NCBI RefSeq assembly: GCF_937951745.1
Contig: NZ_CALFBQ010000019.1
Coordinates: 17,151 to 81,150 of the forward strand
DNA from: an uncultured Chloroflexus sp.
GTDB taxonomy: Bacteria; Chloroflexota; Chloroflexia; Chloroflexales; Chloroflexaceae
Direction of reading: 5' to 3'
DNA length: 64,000 nucleotides
The translations under genes and the position numbers were made by a program. The notes under the pieces were generated by a model, which saw nothing but the letters and a program-made list of their open reading frames with translations, did not search any database and had not been told where the DNA came from. Every line of letters begins with the position of its first letter. Positions within the stretch are counted from its first letter, which is position 1. Below, in pieces: positions 16,678 to 26,500 of this stretch.

Positions 16678-18168
16678 TTATCGCTTCGCCGCGTCGAAGA
16701 TTTTTTGCAGGTCGGCTTTGAGCTTGGCTACCTCGGCGTCAAAGTCGGCATTCGGCGTGTTGGCAAGGTAGTTCCAGAACTCGTTGTAGCGGTCGGTCGT
16801 CTCTTGGAAGCTCGGCATCCAGCTCTCGTGGTTGGGATTGTCGGCATACGCCATCGCCTCCACCACCACATCCCAGTTAATATCGGTCTTGTTGGGGAAG
16901 CTGGTTTGATTATATCGGGCGAAGTAGTTGTCTTGCAGCGAGAGCCGGGCCGGCATACCGCCGTAGATAGTCAGTAGTTCGTTGACGTGCTCGGCGCTCA
17001 GCATGTAGCTCAATACCTCGAAGGCAGCGTCGGGGTACGGGCACCCCTTGAGAATACCGAAGGTATCGGCATGCATCTTGGCCGTAATGGTGCCTTTGTA
17101 GCTCGGCGTCGCGGCCAGATTCCAGTCGAAGTTAACATTGCCTAATGCCCACGGCGCAACGTACCACATATGAATGTGGATCATCGCCAGATTACCCGAT
17201 GAGAAGGGACCGCCGGGGCCTTGCAGGAAGTCAGCGCCGCTGTAAGGGCCATTCGGAATGAACCAATCTTTCCACCAGCCGTCATACGTCCACTTCCACG
17301 CTGCCTTCCAGTGCTCTGGAATCTGGGCATTGCCATTCTCATCAACCAGCGAGCCTGAGCCAAAGAAGGTACCGATACCGCGTAGATCTGTCCACTGGTT
17401 CATCCAGCCAAACTGTACGATCTTTTCAGGGTTGAAGTCGGGCGATGTCGCATCGTTGCCATTGACGTCCACGGTCAGCTTCTTAGCCAGTTCCGTAAGC
17501 GTTTCGATGTTCCACTCGCGTTCAACCCCGTTCTCGTCAATCCATGGCGCACCGTGGGTCGCCGGTGGATACGGCAGGCCGGCCTCGTCAAAGAGGTCTT
17601 TGTTGTAGATGATGAACGAGGGGAAGATCGCGAATGGAATGCCGAGCTGGCCCTCTTCTTTGACCTGATAGAACTTGACCAGATTCGGGTCGAAATCACT
17701 CAGATCGTAGTTGTATTTCTCGATCAATGGTTGCAGGTCGAGCCATGCGCCTTTGAAGCTGTCGCGTCCCCGGATGCCAACCGGACCAACGAGACAGGGA
17801 GCGTTGCCGGCAGCAATCTGAGTGGCGAGCGTATCGAAAGCGACGTTGTTGTCAACGATCTCAAGCAACAGTTCGATCTTGTCTTGACTGGCGTTAAACC
17901 GCTCGACGAAGGCATTCTGCGGCGGGATAGCGCCTTCATCGGTGCCAGCACCCAAGCCAACAAACCAACGTACTTTGACGCGGTTGGAGGTTGAGGCTGT
18001 GTTTGGGGCGGGAGCGGTAGTAGGCGCGACTGCGGCAGTTGGTTCGCTGGCTGCCGGAGCACTGGTTGATTGGGCCGGCGTCGTTGCGCCACCGCTGCCA
18101 CAGGCGGCATTGACCAGTGCAGCCACGATCAACATGAGACTAACAAGTAACGGTTTCAGCGATTTCAT
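16678..18168 (-). CDS. Sugar ABC transporter substrate-binding lipoprotein
   Basis: 496 aa. Lipoprotein signal with lipobox NAAC, followed by an Ala/Pro/Thr-rich linker (about residues 25-60). The rest is an extracellular solute-binding protein of family 1 (VRWFVGLGAGTD, QIAAGNAPCLVG, LGIPFAIFPSFIIYNKDLFDEAGLPYPP read in short pieces). It captures the glucan oligomers made by the GH16 and GH3 lipoproteins and hands them to the permeases; this is inferred from position. ATG 18168 follows an excellent AGGAGGAGA site. It is the first structural gene after the LacI-type regulator. Confidence 0.92.
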   Translation of the reverse strand: MKSLKPLLVSLMLIVAALVNAACGSGGATTPAQSTSAPAASEPTAAVAPTTAPAPNTASTSNRVKVRWFVGLGAGTDEGAIPPQNAFVERFNASQDKIELLLEIVDNNVAFDTLATQIAAGNAPCLVGPVGIRGRDSFKGAWLDLQPLIEKYNYDLSDFDPNLVKFYQVKEEGQLGIPFAIFPSFIIYNKDLFDEAGLPYPPATHGAPWIDENGVEREWNIETLTELAKKLTVDVNGNDATSPDFNPEKIVQFGWMNQWTDLRGIGTFFGSGSLVDENGNAQIPEHWKAAWKWTYDGWWKDWFIPNGPYSGADFLQGPGGPFSSGNLAMIHIHMWYVAPWALGNVNFDWNLAATPSYKGTITAKMHADTFGILKGCPYPDAAFEVLSYMLSAEHVNELLTIYGGMPARLSLQDNYFARYNQTSFPNKTDINWDVVVEAMAYADNPNHESWMPSFQETTDRYNEFWNYLANTPNADFDAEVAKLKADLQKIFDAAKR

Positions 18169-18324
18169 TGAATCTCCTCCTCTGGAATGAGTACGCCATT
18201 GCTATTTACGTGCCGAAATGGGTTTGAACTGATGGGGAGTTGGGCGGCTGCAACGACTGGAATGCATGGTGCTCTTCCCGCATCCCCGGCGCTGGATTCA
18301 TTGCCTGATCGCTTGCACCTCCTT

Positions 18325-19344
18325 TCAACGTTGGCGAACGCAACTGTCGCGGATCACCAATTCGGTTGGCAACATCACCCGCTGGGTCACGGGTGCGAGA
18401 GGAGCGGTCACGAGCCGGTCGAGCAGCAACCGGGCTGCTGTCTGACCCAATTCGCCGATCGGCTGACGCACGGTAGTGAGCGCCGGGGTCATCGCTGCCG
18501 CCAGCGGAATATCGTCAAACCCGGCCAAGCCAATGTCACCGGGAACGCTGAGGCCAGCGGCCCGCAACGCCTTCAACGCGCCGAGCGCCATCATGTCACT
18601 GGCGGCAAAGACCGCATCGGGGATCGGCACAAGGCGCAAGAGCGTCTGCATCGCGCTAAACCCACTCTGCTCGCTGAAATTGCCTTCGACGACGAGTTCG
18701 GGCATCACCGGCAACCCGGCGGCGTACAGCGCATCGCTATAACCGGCAAACCGGTCACGGCCAGCCACAATATTCATCGGGCCGGTAATGGTCGCGATCC
18801 GGCGATACCCTTGCCCGAGCAGATGCTCGACCAGCATGCGTGCGCCGTGACGATTATTGACATCCACATAGGGAATCGCCTGCTGCGACATAATCCGCCC
18901 CACCGACACCACCGGGATCGTCTCTTGGGCTAGCCACTGTAAAAGGAACTGGTCTTCGACCGCAGAAGCGACAATCGCGCCTTCAAGAAACCCGCGCCGG
19001 CCAAGGTGGCGATACGGGTCGCCGTCAGTCGTGGTGGCCAGATCGAGCATGATCGAAAACTGCCGTTCATTGCAGACGTGGGCAATCCCCTCGATTAGCA
19101 GCGGGAAGTAGGGATCGGCAAAGAGGGTGTGGATCGACTGCGGAATAATGATCCCAATCACCTGCGAGCGGCGGCTGGCCAACGAGCGCGCCGGTAAATT
19201 GGGCTGATAATTCGTCTCGCGGATCGCCTGCCACACCCGCTCGCGCACTGCCGGATTGACGTGTGGGTGATTGTTGATCACCCGCGAGGCAGTTGCTCGC
19301 GAAACCCCGGCCCGCCGGGCGATGTCGTCAAGGGTGATATTCAT
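18325..19344 (-). CDS. LacI-family transcriptional repressor of the beta-glucan locus
   Basis: 339 aa. The N-terminal helix-turn-helix reads TLDDIARRAGVSRATASRVIN, with the hinge NLPARSLASRRSQ; the effector-binding domain is of the periplasmic-binding-protein type (IIIPQS, GFDDIPLAAAMTPALTTVRQP). It probably represses the downstream importer and glucanase genes until a small beta-glucoside binds. Two LacI-type palindromes stand in its own upstream region, so it should repress itself as well. The gap to the binding-protein gene is 156 bp, with no palindrome found there. Start ATG 19344 is the only one that leaves a complete DNA-binding domain. Confidence 0.92.
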   Translation of the reverse strand: MNITLDDIARRAGVSRATASRVINNHPHVNPAVRERVWQAIRETNYQPNLPARSLASRRSQVIGIIIPQSIHTLFADPYFPLLIEGIAHVCNERQFSIMLDLATTTDGDPYRHLGRRGFLEGAIVASAVEDQFLLQWLAQETIPVVSVGRIMSQQAIPYVDVNNRHGARMLVEHLLGQGYRRIATITGPMNIVAGRDRFAGYSDALYAAGLPVMPELVVEGNFSEQSGFSAMQTLLRLVPIPDAVFAASDMMALGALKALRAAGLSVPGDIGLAGFDDIPLAAAMTPALTTVRQPIGELGQTAARLLLDRLVTAPLAPVTQRVMLPTELVIRDSCVRQR

Positions 19345-19361
19345 CGCTTGCCACCGCTGAC

Positions 19362-19375
19362 TGGAAACGCTTCCA
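19362..19375. promoter_or_regulatory. LacI-type operator O1 (proximal)
   Basis: TGGAAACGCTTCCA is a palindrome with the central CG typical of LacI/CcpA-family operators. It lies 18 bases in front of the repressor start, where a bound repressor would block transcription. The AT-rich word TACTATA (minus strand, 19384-19390), a possible -10, is just upstream of it. Confidence 0.7.
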
Positions 19376-19445
19376 ACTAATCGTATAGTACCGAAACGGC
19401 GGTGCGGTGGCTTTTCAAAAAGCGCGAATCAGTTGCACAAAACCG

Positions 19446-19459
19446 TGAAAGCGCTTTCA
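19446..19459. promoter_or_regulatory. LacI-type operator O2 (distal)
   Basis: TGAAAGCGCTTTCA is a perfect 14-bp palindrome of the LacI family type. Its centre lies 84 bp from the centre of O1, about eight turns of the double helix, so two repressor dimers could face the same side and form a loop. Confidence 0.65.
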
Positions 19460-20372
19460 GGGTGAAGTTGTGCTCGCTACTTTTTTCATTGCGTGTTCTT
19501 TCTTCTACTAATACTCATCTGGATGGGTTAGTCTCGACTTAACGTAAAGGTGGTTGGGTGGTGCTTGATTGGATTGCTTAGTGCTCAAATTGATCGCTTC
19601 CTGCCGCCGTATGGGTTGTTCATCCATATCGTTGGTCATATGTCGCTCTTAATCATCCTCTCGCAGCAGGTACGTGATTTCCTCTGACAGAGGGCATTGC
19701 GTCCGGTAAGCGCTTCGTCCTGCCGCGATCGCGCAATGAGGTTGCTTGGCTGAGGAGGAACGCGACGATGACAAGTAGTCGTGCCAGTTGACGATGCCAC
19801 CGGAGTTGCAATGTACACTTCACTCGCCCAAAGCATAACCCTCGCCGCAAGAGGCAATGCGGCATTGCCCGCACCGGCAGCGGTGAATCCCGGTGATGTC
19901 TCCCCGGATAACCTTGCCTTCCGGTCGGGCGAGTATGTCCGCTTCGCCCCGCGTGGTTGGCGCGGATCAGGGAAGAGGGAGTCACGACGTTACTCGTGGA
20001 TGATCCGGTGCCAAACGCTACCGCCGGTAGTCCGCCGGTGGGTTTTGGCGGTGACGGTGCCCGGTGCGGATGAACTATTGCCTCCAGCCTCCAGTCAAAG
20101 GCGCAGGAGCACCAGACGGCTGGCTCCGCAATGGCGCAGAGGCACGGAGAATGCAAAGGTCGCAGAGGGGGTTGGAATAATCCTCACCCTCTGCGTCCTC
20201 GGCGTCCCCTGCGGTAAACGTTAACTAGCCTCACTCTAGTGCCTCCCCCTACAGCGGAGGGAACAAGCGGCTCCCCCTCGCTCGTCGTCAGGAGGGAGAG
20301 GGGGGCGGGGGGGTGAGGGCGACCATCGCCAGCAATCGTTTTGTGGCTACTCCCTTCCTCCCCGCAGCAAAC
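19460..20372. other. Long spacer (about 0.9 kb) without a credible gene
   Basis: Open frames on both strands (for example 19781-20224 plus and 19653-20156 minus) are short, overlap each other, show no recognisable domain and have no ribosome binding site. The right part (20132-20171) carries GCAGAGGCACGGAG and ATGCAAAGGTCGCAGAGG words of the dispersed repeat family. The stretch 20252-20330 is a G/C-skewed CTCCCCC/GGGGGAG inverted region near the stop of the next gene that could fold as a hairpin. Confidence 0.6.
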
Positions 20373-21989
20373 TTACCGCTGCACCAACGGCACATGGAGA
20401 AAGACGCGCTCGACAGCTCCCATATCGCACGCGCCACCCTGTGGTCGGCTCACGCCGCGTTGGTCAATCGAGTTACCAATCCCGCACAAACCGCTATTTA
20501 TCGCCGGCGAACCGTGTTGCAAGGCGCGGGTCGGCGTAAAACCGCCGTTATTCGCCAACGCACCTAGCAATGGATCAAGCTGCAGATTATTGCCGCCATC
20601 GGTGCCGCATGAACCATTCCATACCCCAGCGGTAAAGCAACTTTGCACATCGCTATACGAAATTGTTGGGTTGCTCGAAAAATTGTGGATTCCACTACCA
20701 TTCGTGGCAGAATTACCCCAAATGATCACATTCTTAAGCAACGGATTGCTAAAGCTGTCGTTGTACATGCCGCCGCCATTCGTGCTGGCACTATTACCCG
20801 CCACAGTAATGTTGGTCAAGGTCGGGCTGCTGTTGCTGTAGAGGTAGATCCCGCCGCCAAAACTGTTGGCGCTATTCTGGCTGAAGGTGACATTCACCCA
20901 CGTTCCCGTCGCGCTCTGCAGAAACACGCCGCCGCCGTAATCAGCCACATTCGCATAGAAGGTCACGCCGGTCATAGCGAGGGTCAGGTTACGGCTAAAG
21001 ATCCCCCCGCCCCAATTGGTAGCGGCATTGAGCGAAAGCACGACATCTTCCAGAATGATGGTGCTGTCAGCGTTAGCCATGCCGCCGCCATTCCGGTTCG
21101 CATTGTTGCTGAGGAAGGTGACGTTTTTGAGGTAAGCGGCGCTGAAGCTGTTATATATGCCGCCGCCATCGCTGTTGGTATCGCCCATGGCGTCATTGCC
21201 GCTGAACGTGACATTGCTCAGCGTTGTTCCACTGTTTAGATTAGCCATGCCGCCACCTCGGTGCGCCCGGTTACCCTGAAAAGTAACGTTAAACAAGCTG
21301 GCAGAACCACCGATATTCACCATACCGCCGCCGATCTGAGCGTTATTTTGCCGAAAGGTGACATCGATGACGATTGGAAAGCCAAATTCATTTGCGATCC
21401 CGCCGCCTTGGCTAGCTGCATTACCGCCAATGATCAGATTGCTCAAGCTGGGACTGCTATTAGAGAGCCACATACCCCCGCCTTTGTCGGTACCGGCGTT
21501 GCCGCCAGTGATGGTGAAACCATCGAGGATGGCCGTATTATTGACCCCGATCGCCGTCACGACGTGATAGCTATTCGTGCCGTTGATGCTCGTGACGATG
21601 CTGTTGCTGTTATAGGTGTCATTATCGTCAATGTCACCGGTAAGAACTGTCCGGTGAGCAGTAGGGTTGCGTTCGTTCAAGCTCGCTTCGTTGCCGGCAA
21701 ACCCGCCGTATATCGCGACGTTGCTTTTGAGCGCAAAGCTATCGCTCTGGGTGAGACCGGGTTGATAAAATCCGGCCGCAACCCAAATCTCGCTGCACGA
21801 CAGGTTTGTAAGCGCCGATTGGAGGTCATTGTACGCATTCGCCCACGATGAGCCGTTGTTCGCACCCAACGCATTCCATTTCACATAGCAACGAATATCC
21901 GCCGCCCGGATTGGCGCAGTATCCACGCCGCCAGTAAGTACTACAGCTAGAATTATCAAGAACCAGTGCTGACAGGCACGGATGGTCAT
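20373..21989 (-). CDS. Secreted parallel beta-helix protein with choice-of-anchor Q domain
   Basis: 538 aa with a signal peptide (MTIRACQHWFLIILAVVLTGG). Most of the protein consists of about ten irregular repeats of the form V-T-F-x-G-N-x-A-x-x-G-G-G-M/I, as in polymorphic-outer-membrane-protein or right-handed beta-helix surface proteins. The C-terminal part (GSPAINSGLCG, SIDQRGVSRPQGGACDMGAVE) is a choice-of-anchor Q domain. It ends VFLHVPLVQR, like the tail of the delta-60 protein at 37768-39942. A surface or adhesion role is likely; no catalytic motif was seen. The ATG at 21989 has AGGGGAT upstream and starts the signal peptide. Confidence 0.85.
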   Translation of the reverse strand: MTIRACQHWFLIILAVVLTGGVDTAPIRAADIRCYVKWNALGANNGSSWANAYNDLQSALTNLSCSEIWVAAGFYQPGLTQSDSFALKSNVAIYGGFAGNEASLNERNPTAHRTVLTGDIDDNDTYNSNSIVTSINGTNSYHVVTAIGVNNTAILDGFTITGGNAGTDKGGGMWLSNSSPSLSNLIIGGNAASQGGGIANEFGFPIVIDVTFRQNNAQIGGGMVNIGGSASLFNVTFQGNRAHRGGGMANLNSGTTLSNVTFSGNDAMGDTNSDGGGIYNSFSAAYLKNVTFLSNNANRNGGGMANADSTIILEDVVLSLNAATNWGGGIFSRNLTLAMTGVTFYANVADYGGGVFLQSATGTWVNVTFSQNSANSFGGGIYLYSNSSPTLTNITVAGNSASTNGGGMYNDSFSNPLLKNVIIWGNSATNGSGIHNFSSNPTISYSDVQSCFTAGVWNGSCGTDGGNNLQLDPLLGALANNGGFTPTRALQHGSPAINSGLCGIGNSIDQRGVSRPQGGACDMGAVERVFLHVPLVQR

Positions 21990-22181
21990 ACGTTCATCCC
22001 CTATGTATCGAGTGTAATATGTCTGAACCTTGCTCACACAGAGACACGGCGGCACGAAAGTGAGTGGTAAGCTGCGCTGCGCGCTCATCACGTTGCCGGT
22101 GCCCAGCCCATAGCCACCTAGCTCTAGTCCGCTTCAGATATATGCGAAGACAAGCGAAAGAACGTTATCTGCTGCACGCAA

Positions 22182-23204
22182 TCATTTGAATGTGCAACTC
22201 CAGCGGCCCTTCAACCGGCCAGCCTCAAACGTGCCGGACTTTCCATCCGCTGCGACGATCACTGTCCCTTCGCCCGCAAACATCTGCGGCTCATCGGAAC
22301 GGCCAAGCCCGACCTCAAAACTGGCCGGCGACGGTTGATTGGGCTTCACGCCGCCGGAAGCCGAGAGGGTAAAAACGCCGACCGGCGTGGGCGGGTCTTC
22401 ACCGGGCCGCGCGATAAACGAGACGACAAATGGATCGGCTGCTGGATCGAATGAGCACATCGCAAAACCGGCAATCGATACGATATTCAGACTCTCTAGG
22501 GTGGTCACGCCAGCCATATTCGCCGGCTCCTCGATCACCACCTCCATCCCGATCAACGCACCGGGCTGAGAGGCAGGCTGTTCGGCTACATCACCCGCTG
22601 GCGGCGGCGTGAACGCTACCAGCCGATCGGTAAGCAACCGGCCTATCGCGATAACTTCTTCACGGCTCAGCTTATAGCCGTAAAGAGTGACACTCCAACC
22701 ATTCACCACGGCATACAGCGAGAATTCGCCGTCGCTCTCAACGATCGCTGCGCTCTCGCCGATATCGACTTGCTCGACGGTTTTGCCAGAGTCTTGGTTG
22801 AATTGGATCACCTTGGCAAAGGCTTCAGCGCCGGGATTGCGCAGGTCAATGCCGAGATTGGCGTTGCTCTGATCTTGGTCGTTGAACACATAAGCGCAGG
22901 TGGCGAAGAAGCGATCGTTCCCCGGAAACGCATTCAACAATGGCACGCCGGTGATGGCCGCCAACTCATCAGGGTTGAAGACAGCGCACGGTTCTGCCGC
23001 ACGCGGGTCAAACTGACCGGCTACCGTCGGTGCGGTTGTGGGTACTGGCGCTTGGGTGGGGGCAGGAGCCGGCGCCGTGGTGGGTGCCGGCGCTTGGGTG
23101 GGGGCAGGAGCCGGCGCGGTAGTGGGTACGCTGGTGGTAGGCGTCCCGCCCCCGCAGGCGGAAAGCAACAGCAAGACAACGAGTAACAGGAGCGTTGGAC
23201 GCAT
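22182..23204 (-). CDS. Lipoprotein of unknown function with Ala/Pro/Thr-rich linker
   Basis: 340 aa. Signal MRPTLLLLVVLLLLSACGGG gives a clear lipobox LSAC. Residues about 25-65 form a repeated PAPAPTQAPAPTT linker, encoded by a 42-bp tandem repeat near 23035-23125. The following domain (CAVFNPDELAAITGVPL, CAYVFNDQDQ, WSVTLYGYKLS) resembles DUF3558-like lipoprotein domains. The last 100 residues are a separate small beta-rich domain (GVFTLSASGGVKPNQPS, GTVIVAADGKSGTFEAG) ending in a cysteine. Function is unknown. ATG 23204 has AGAGGTG at the right distance. Confidence 0.75.
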   Translation of the reverse strand: MRPTLLLLVVLLLLSACGGGTPTTSVPTTAPAPAPTQAPAPTTAPAPAPTQAPVPTTAPTVAGQFDPRAAEPCAVFNPDELAAITGVPLLNAFPGNDRFFATCAYVFNDQDQSNANLGIDLRNPGAEAFAKVIQFNQDSGKTVEQVDIGESAAIVESDGEFSLYAVVNGWSVTLYGYKLSREEVIAIGRLLTDRLVAFTPPPAGDVAEQPASQPGALIGMEVVIEEPANMAGVTTLESLNIVSIAGFAMCSFDPAADPFVVSFIARPGEDPPTPVGVFTLSASGGVKPNQPSPASFEVGLGRSDEPQMFAGEGTVIVAADGKSGTFEAGRLKGRWSCTFK

Positions 23205-23580
23205 ACGAACACCTCTAGGAACGTGACTGCTGATACAAAAAGCACCCAGCCTGCAAGCATGGCCGAGCATTCGTAGTGTAGCAGGCGAGCGTCCTCAAAA
23301 CGTCCTCGACTCCAAGGCACAGCAGCAAAGCATGCACTGCGGTTATACAAGCCTCACTAGAGGCTCGAAAACTTCAGTGCAGCGAATCTGTGCCGGCAAG
23401 AAGGGGATGGGTAGTTTTCGCGATAGCCCATGGCAGACGATGCCATCGTAACGCGCGTTCCTTACAGAGGGGAAACTTTGTCAGCCGATGGAGATAGGCA
23501 TAGCAGCACCATCAGCAACCTATGCCGCGATCGCGCACCGCTCGCCGGGGTTCCTTAAAGTAATTGAGACTGCCCCAGTG
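23205..23580. other. Spacer between lipoprotein and SARP regulator
   Basis: 376 bp with no gene. The minus strand at 23283-23275 reads TGCTACACT, an extended -10 candidate for the lipoprotein gene, about 70 bases before its start. Nothing else was recognised. Confidence 0.4.
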
Positions 23581-26500
23581 CTACGAGCTTGCCCGCCGTT
23601 TGCGCTGCGCAACCACCTGCACCGACGAATGGGAACTCAGACTATCGAGGCAGTACTGACGCAACCGGCCAGCCTCTGGCAACCCGAGTGGGATCATAAG
23701 CGGTGCAAAAGACCGGTGCGCGATAGCTTGTACTTCAGCCAACGCAGCCTGCGCCCTCACTGTATCTCCTAGCTGCAAGCAAATGTCGCTTAGCACCAGC
23801 AAGCTCTCGCCGAGCAACGGCATATCAGGACAAGCACGCGACAGCATCACCGCCTGCTCGGCTGCTGATGCAGCTTGAGCTACGTGACCGAGCAACAACC
23901 AGCCATTCGCTTGCGCTAATGCCACCACCGCTTGCGTCGGCAATTCTCCGGTATGCTTGGCCTGTGCGCAAAGTGCCTCAAGTTCGGCAAAGAGGTCGCT
24001 GTTTGGCGTCATCACCAAGCGCCGGCCCAGATAACGTGCGCGTGCCAACATGACGCACGTTGGCACATTAATCTCTCGCGCAGCATGATACGCCTGCTCA
24101 TACATCGCCAGCGCCTGTTCCGGTTGAGCAAGCAACTCCCAGATTTGTCCCGCCAGCAAGCTGGCAATATACAGAACGGGATAGATCCGGGCAACTTCAG
24201 CTTGCTTGATCAATTGCGCGAGTGACCAATGTGCCGGTTGGCCTTGGGCGAGATCAACGATTGTCAAGTAGCTCTGCATCAAGAGCATACCGTACTGACT
24301 TTTCACATGCGTGGCGATGTGCAATCCGCTGGTAAAATCGTGCCGGGCTGCATCACCTTCGCCGATACGCACATAGACCCAACCGCGACCGGCAAATCTG
24401 CCCCACATCCCCGGCTTATACGATTCACCGGCAATCTCGATCGCGCGGGTATACACCCGTTCTGCCTCATTGTAACGGCCACAGTTCAGCAGCATCTGGC
24501 CGATCATTGTCAATGCCGCCGCTTCTAATCGACGCAAACCACTCCGTTGAGCAATCGCGACCGTCTGCTCAAGCACGTTACGGGCATGAGCATACTCTTG
24601 CGCAAAAACCAAGGCCGTACCAAGATGATTCAGACTTTGTGCCGTCTGCACGATAATCCCCGCCGCAGACTCATCACTCGACTGAATGGCTTCAACGCTA
24701 ACGCACGCTTGACGCAGATCGGCAATTGCTTCCGCAACATGGCCCAACATCAGAGCACTAATACCGCGAATATTGAGCGCGCGCACCAGATTGGCAGTGT
24801 CGTCGAGCAATAATGCCAGCTCCAGCGCCTGCGTTGCCGTGGCATACGCTTCGCTGGCATAATCGCGGGTATAGAGCGTGTAGGCTCGCATGACTAACGC
24901 CTGCATATAGAGCGATGGAAACTCTTGGCTCACAACCACTGCCTGCTCGAGCAACGAGAGTGCCAACGCCGAATCACCTTGATACAGCGCCACAATACCC
25001 CGTTGAATGGTGCTGCGTGCTTGCAATTCTCGCTCGGCCCGACTCGCACCGAACAGGAGCGACTCGGCACGGGTAATGGCTTCAATTGCCAGTGCAAACA
25101 CCGCCAGATCGGTGCTCTCACGAGCATGATCGAGCCAATACCGAGCGGCTAACAACCGGCAACCAGCTTGCTCGTAATGATCCGCAATCCGCGCAGCATA
25201 TCCGCTCTGACCGGCATATACTGTTGCTAACGCACACGCAGCCCGCTTGTGCAACGCGATAGTACGATCAGCAGGAATATCGTTTACGATAAGTTCGTGA
25301 ATCAGATGATGTGAAAAAGCGTAGTCATCGGTGCCGTGAATAACTGTATCCACTAAGAAGCGGCGCGAACTCAACTCATCGAGCGCTGACGCATATACCG
25401 CTGGCCGCCAACTAAGCATCTCTTGCAACACCGCATCGGCGCAGGAAAAACCCAAAATCGCTGCTGCTTCCAACATCTGGCGATTGTTCTCGCTCAACTC
25501 GCGCAACCTCAGCCTGAGCGAGTCGCGTAGACCGGTCAGACCGTTCTTCACCACACGACTCGCCTCGCGCAGACTTACTACCGCCTCTTGCAGCAAGAGC
25601 GGCAACCCACCTGTATACCGTTGGATATCGTCCAGCATTGATCTATCGATCGATTGTCGGTCAAAAGTATTAACAAGAAACTGATCGGTTTCCTCAGGCG
25701 TAAACGGTTGTATGGTTATATCATGCGCATGATGCTGGCGGCGCAATCTCCGCTTCGTCGCCATCAATGCAGGAGTAATAGCACCAGAACGGTGCGTAAC
25801 AATAATCAGGAGGGGCAACAAACGACACAAATCAGCCACTTCAACCAACACCTCAAGCGAGGCTTGGTCGATCCAATGCACATCTTCGATGATCAGCAAG
25901 AGCGGCCGAGCCAATGCCAACGCCCGTACCCCTTGTCGAATCGCCAATCGCAGCTCAACAGCATCGGGTTGCTCCGGCGCAGTCAATTTGGGATGCAGGG
26001 CTGCCAGATCAGGAACCAGCGGCAACAACCGCTCGATCCAATCACCGGTCAGCGTCACCTGTGCCAAAGACGGCGCCGCTGCGGCAAAGATCTGCCGCCA
26101 CGGCAAATAGGGCTGCTGCTCACTCATCGTGTGGGTCGGTTGACAATAGCCCCACAACACATGCAGTTTGGGTACACGTGCTACATCGTCGCACCGCCGT
26201 ACCACTTCTTGCACTAGCGAGGTCTTGCCAACACCGGTTGGCCCGGAAATAACGACGATTTGCCCCTGACATTGCTCGGCCTGATGGATGAATTCGAGTA
26301 GTTGCCGGAGTTGGGCATCGCGTCCGATAAACAGTGGCTTCAACGGCAACCGACGGGAAGGCGTCTGAGCAGGTGCTAGGCGGTGATGCAGAATATCGTC
26401 ATACAACGCCATCGTTTCCGTGGCCGGTTGCGTGCCTAATTCACGTGTGAGATCTCCTGCCAGTGTGCGATAGATATCAAGCGCTGCGGTGCGCTGGCCG

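Noticed and set aside
19653..20224. Overlapping open frames on both strands in the spacer behind the LacI gene
   Set aside because: No domain, no start signals, and each would exclude the other; treated as non-coding.
23035..23125. 42-bp tandem repeat as a CRISPR or satellite
   Set aside because: Only two units, inside a gene and in frame; it encodes the Ala/Pro/Thr linker of a lipoprotein.
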